Assembly: GCA_000405605.1 (NCBI GenBank)
Contig: ASPA01000021.1
Coordinates: 1 to 5,590, forward strand
Source of the DNA: Atribacteria bacterium SCGC AAA255-G05
GTDB taxonomy: Bacteria; Atribacterota; Phoenicimicrobiia; Phoenicimicrobiales; Phoenicimicrobiaceae
DNA: 5,590 nt
Direction of reading: 5' to 3'
Numbering within the stretch: position 1 is the first letter of the stretch; the number at the start of each line of letters is the position of its first letter. The translations under genes and the position numbers were made by a program. This document shows positions 5,512 through 5,590 of the stretch, piece after piece. Below the pieces are notes generated by a model that saw only the letters and a program-made list of their open reading frames with translations, searched no databases and was not told where the DNA came from.

Positions 5512-5590
5512 TAATAACATGAAAGGAAGTGTTAAGCTAATGGGAAAGAAAAGATTTACACCTGAATACAAAGAAGAAATTATTAAACTG
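5468..5590 (+). mobile_element. Left end of an IS3-family insertion sequence (runs off the window)
   Basis: TGACCTGTACCCGATTAGCT (5468-5487), followed by GGACAC, has the form of IS3-family terminal inverted repeats, which start with TG and often read TGA-C-TG-ACCC then a T/A-rich stretch and GGACA. An IS3-type orfA start follows about 70 bases inside. A possible element promoter is TGGACA (5487-5492) with TAATAA (5509-5514), spaced 16. The right end and target duplication lie outside the window, so the exact boundary is inferred. Confidence 0.72.
5540..5590 (+). CDS. IS3-family transposase OrfA, N-terminal 17 codons only
   Basis: The 17 visible residues (MGKKRFTPEYKEEIIKL) match the typical opening of IS3-family OrfA, 'KKRRFTPEFKxEVVKL', which begins the helix-turn-helix that binds the element's ends. 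AAGGAAG lies about 11 bases before the ATG at 5540. An in-frame ATG at 5519 is possible, but no ribosome binding site precedes it. The gene continues past the window. OrfB, with the DDE catalytic domain, should follow with a programmed frameshift, as in the family; that part cannot be seen here. Confidence 0.82.
   Translation, partial: MGKKRFTPEYKEEIIKL

Noticed and set aside
1..5590. CRISPR arrays, tRNA or rRNA genes
   Set aside because: No regularly spaced direct repeats with unique spacers, and no cloverleaf or rRNA-like stretch was seen on either strand.

Overview
The window is AT-rich (roughly one third G+C by eye). It has clear bacterial Shine-Dalgarno sites (AAGGAG or GAGGAG 5-6 bases before starts), a rho-independent terminator, an IS3-family element and several small palindromic repeats. 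Lysine, isoleucine and AGA/ATA codons are common. This suggests a low-GC bacterium, plausibly from a poorly cultured lineage. I cannot assign a phylum from sequence alone.

Layout, left to right. Positions 1-218 hold no gene: a short 7-bp tandem repeat (109-136) runs into a 65-bp imperfect inverted repeat (131-195) just beyond the end of a minus-strand operon. That operon (1493 down to 219) has two genes 18 bases apart: a 309-residue winged-helix protein resembling plasmid or phage replication initiators, then a 108-residue sigma-70-region-2-like protein with no region 4. A two-monomer REP/BIME-like palindromic element of exactly 63 bp lies in frame inside the first of these. A strong minus-strand terminator (1624-1657) separates the operon from the main gene, a minus-strand 888-residue Ski2/Hel308-like SF2 helicase (4406 down to 1740). 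The helicase ends in an OmpR/PhoB-type winged-helix DNA-binding domain. It also carries a repeat-derived stretch of about 20 residues just before Walker A.

Positions 4407-5064 are a very AT-rich intergenic region holding three short repeats in a row. Two of them belong to the families also found inside the two genes. A plus-strand gene then starts at 5065. Its first 134 residues resemble the N-terminal part of large Eco57I/type IIG-like restriction-modification proteins. It appears to be cut off by the left end of an IS3-family insertion sequence (from about 5468), whose orfA starts at 5540 and runs off the window.

How the genes fit together. The replication-like and sigma-like pair, the IS and the repeats point to an accessory region (integrated element or defence-island-like). 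The most unusual item is the helicase with a C-terminal response-regulator-type DNA-binding domain, which implies a helicase aimed at specific DNA sites. It is divergent to the remnant of a possible restriction gene. A functional link between the two is only a hypothesis.
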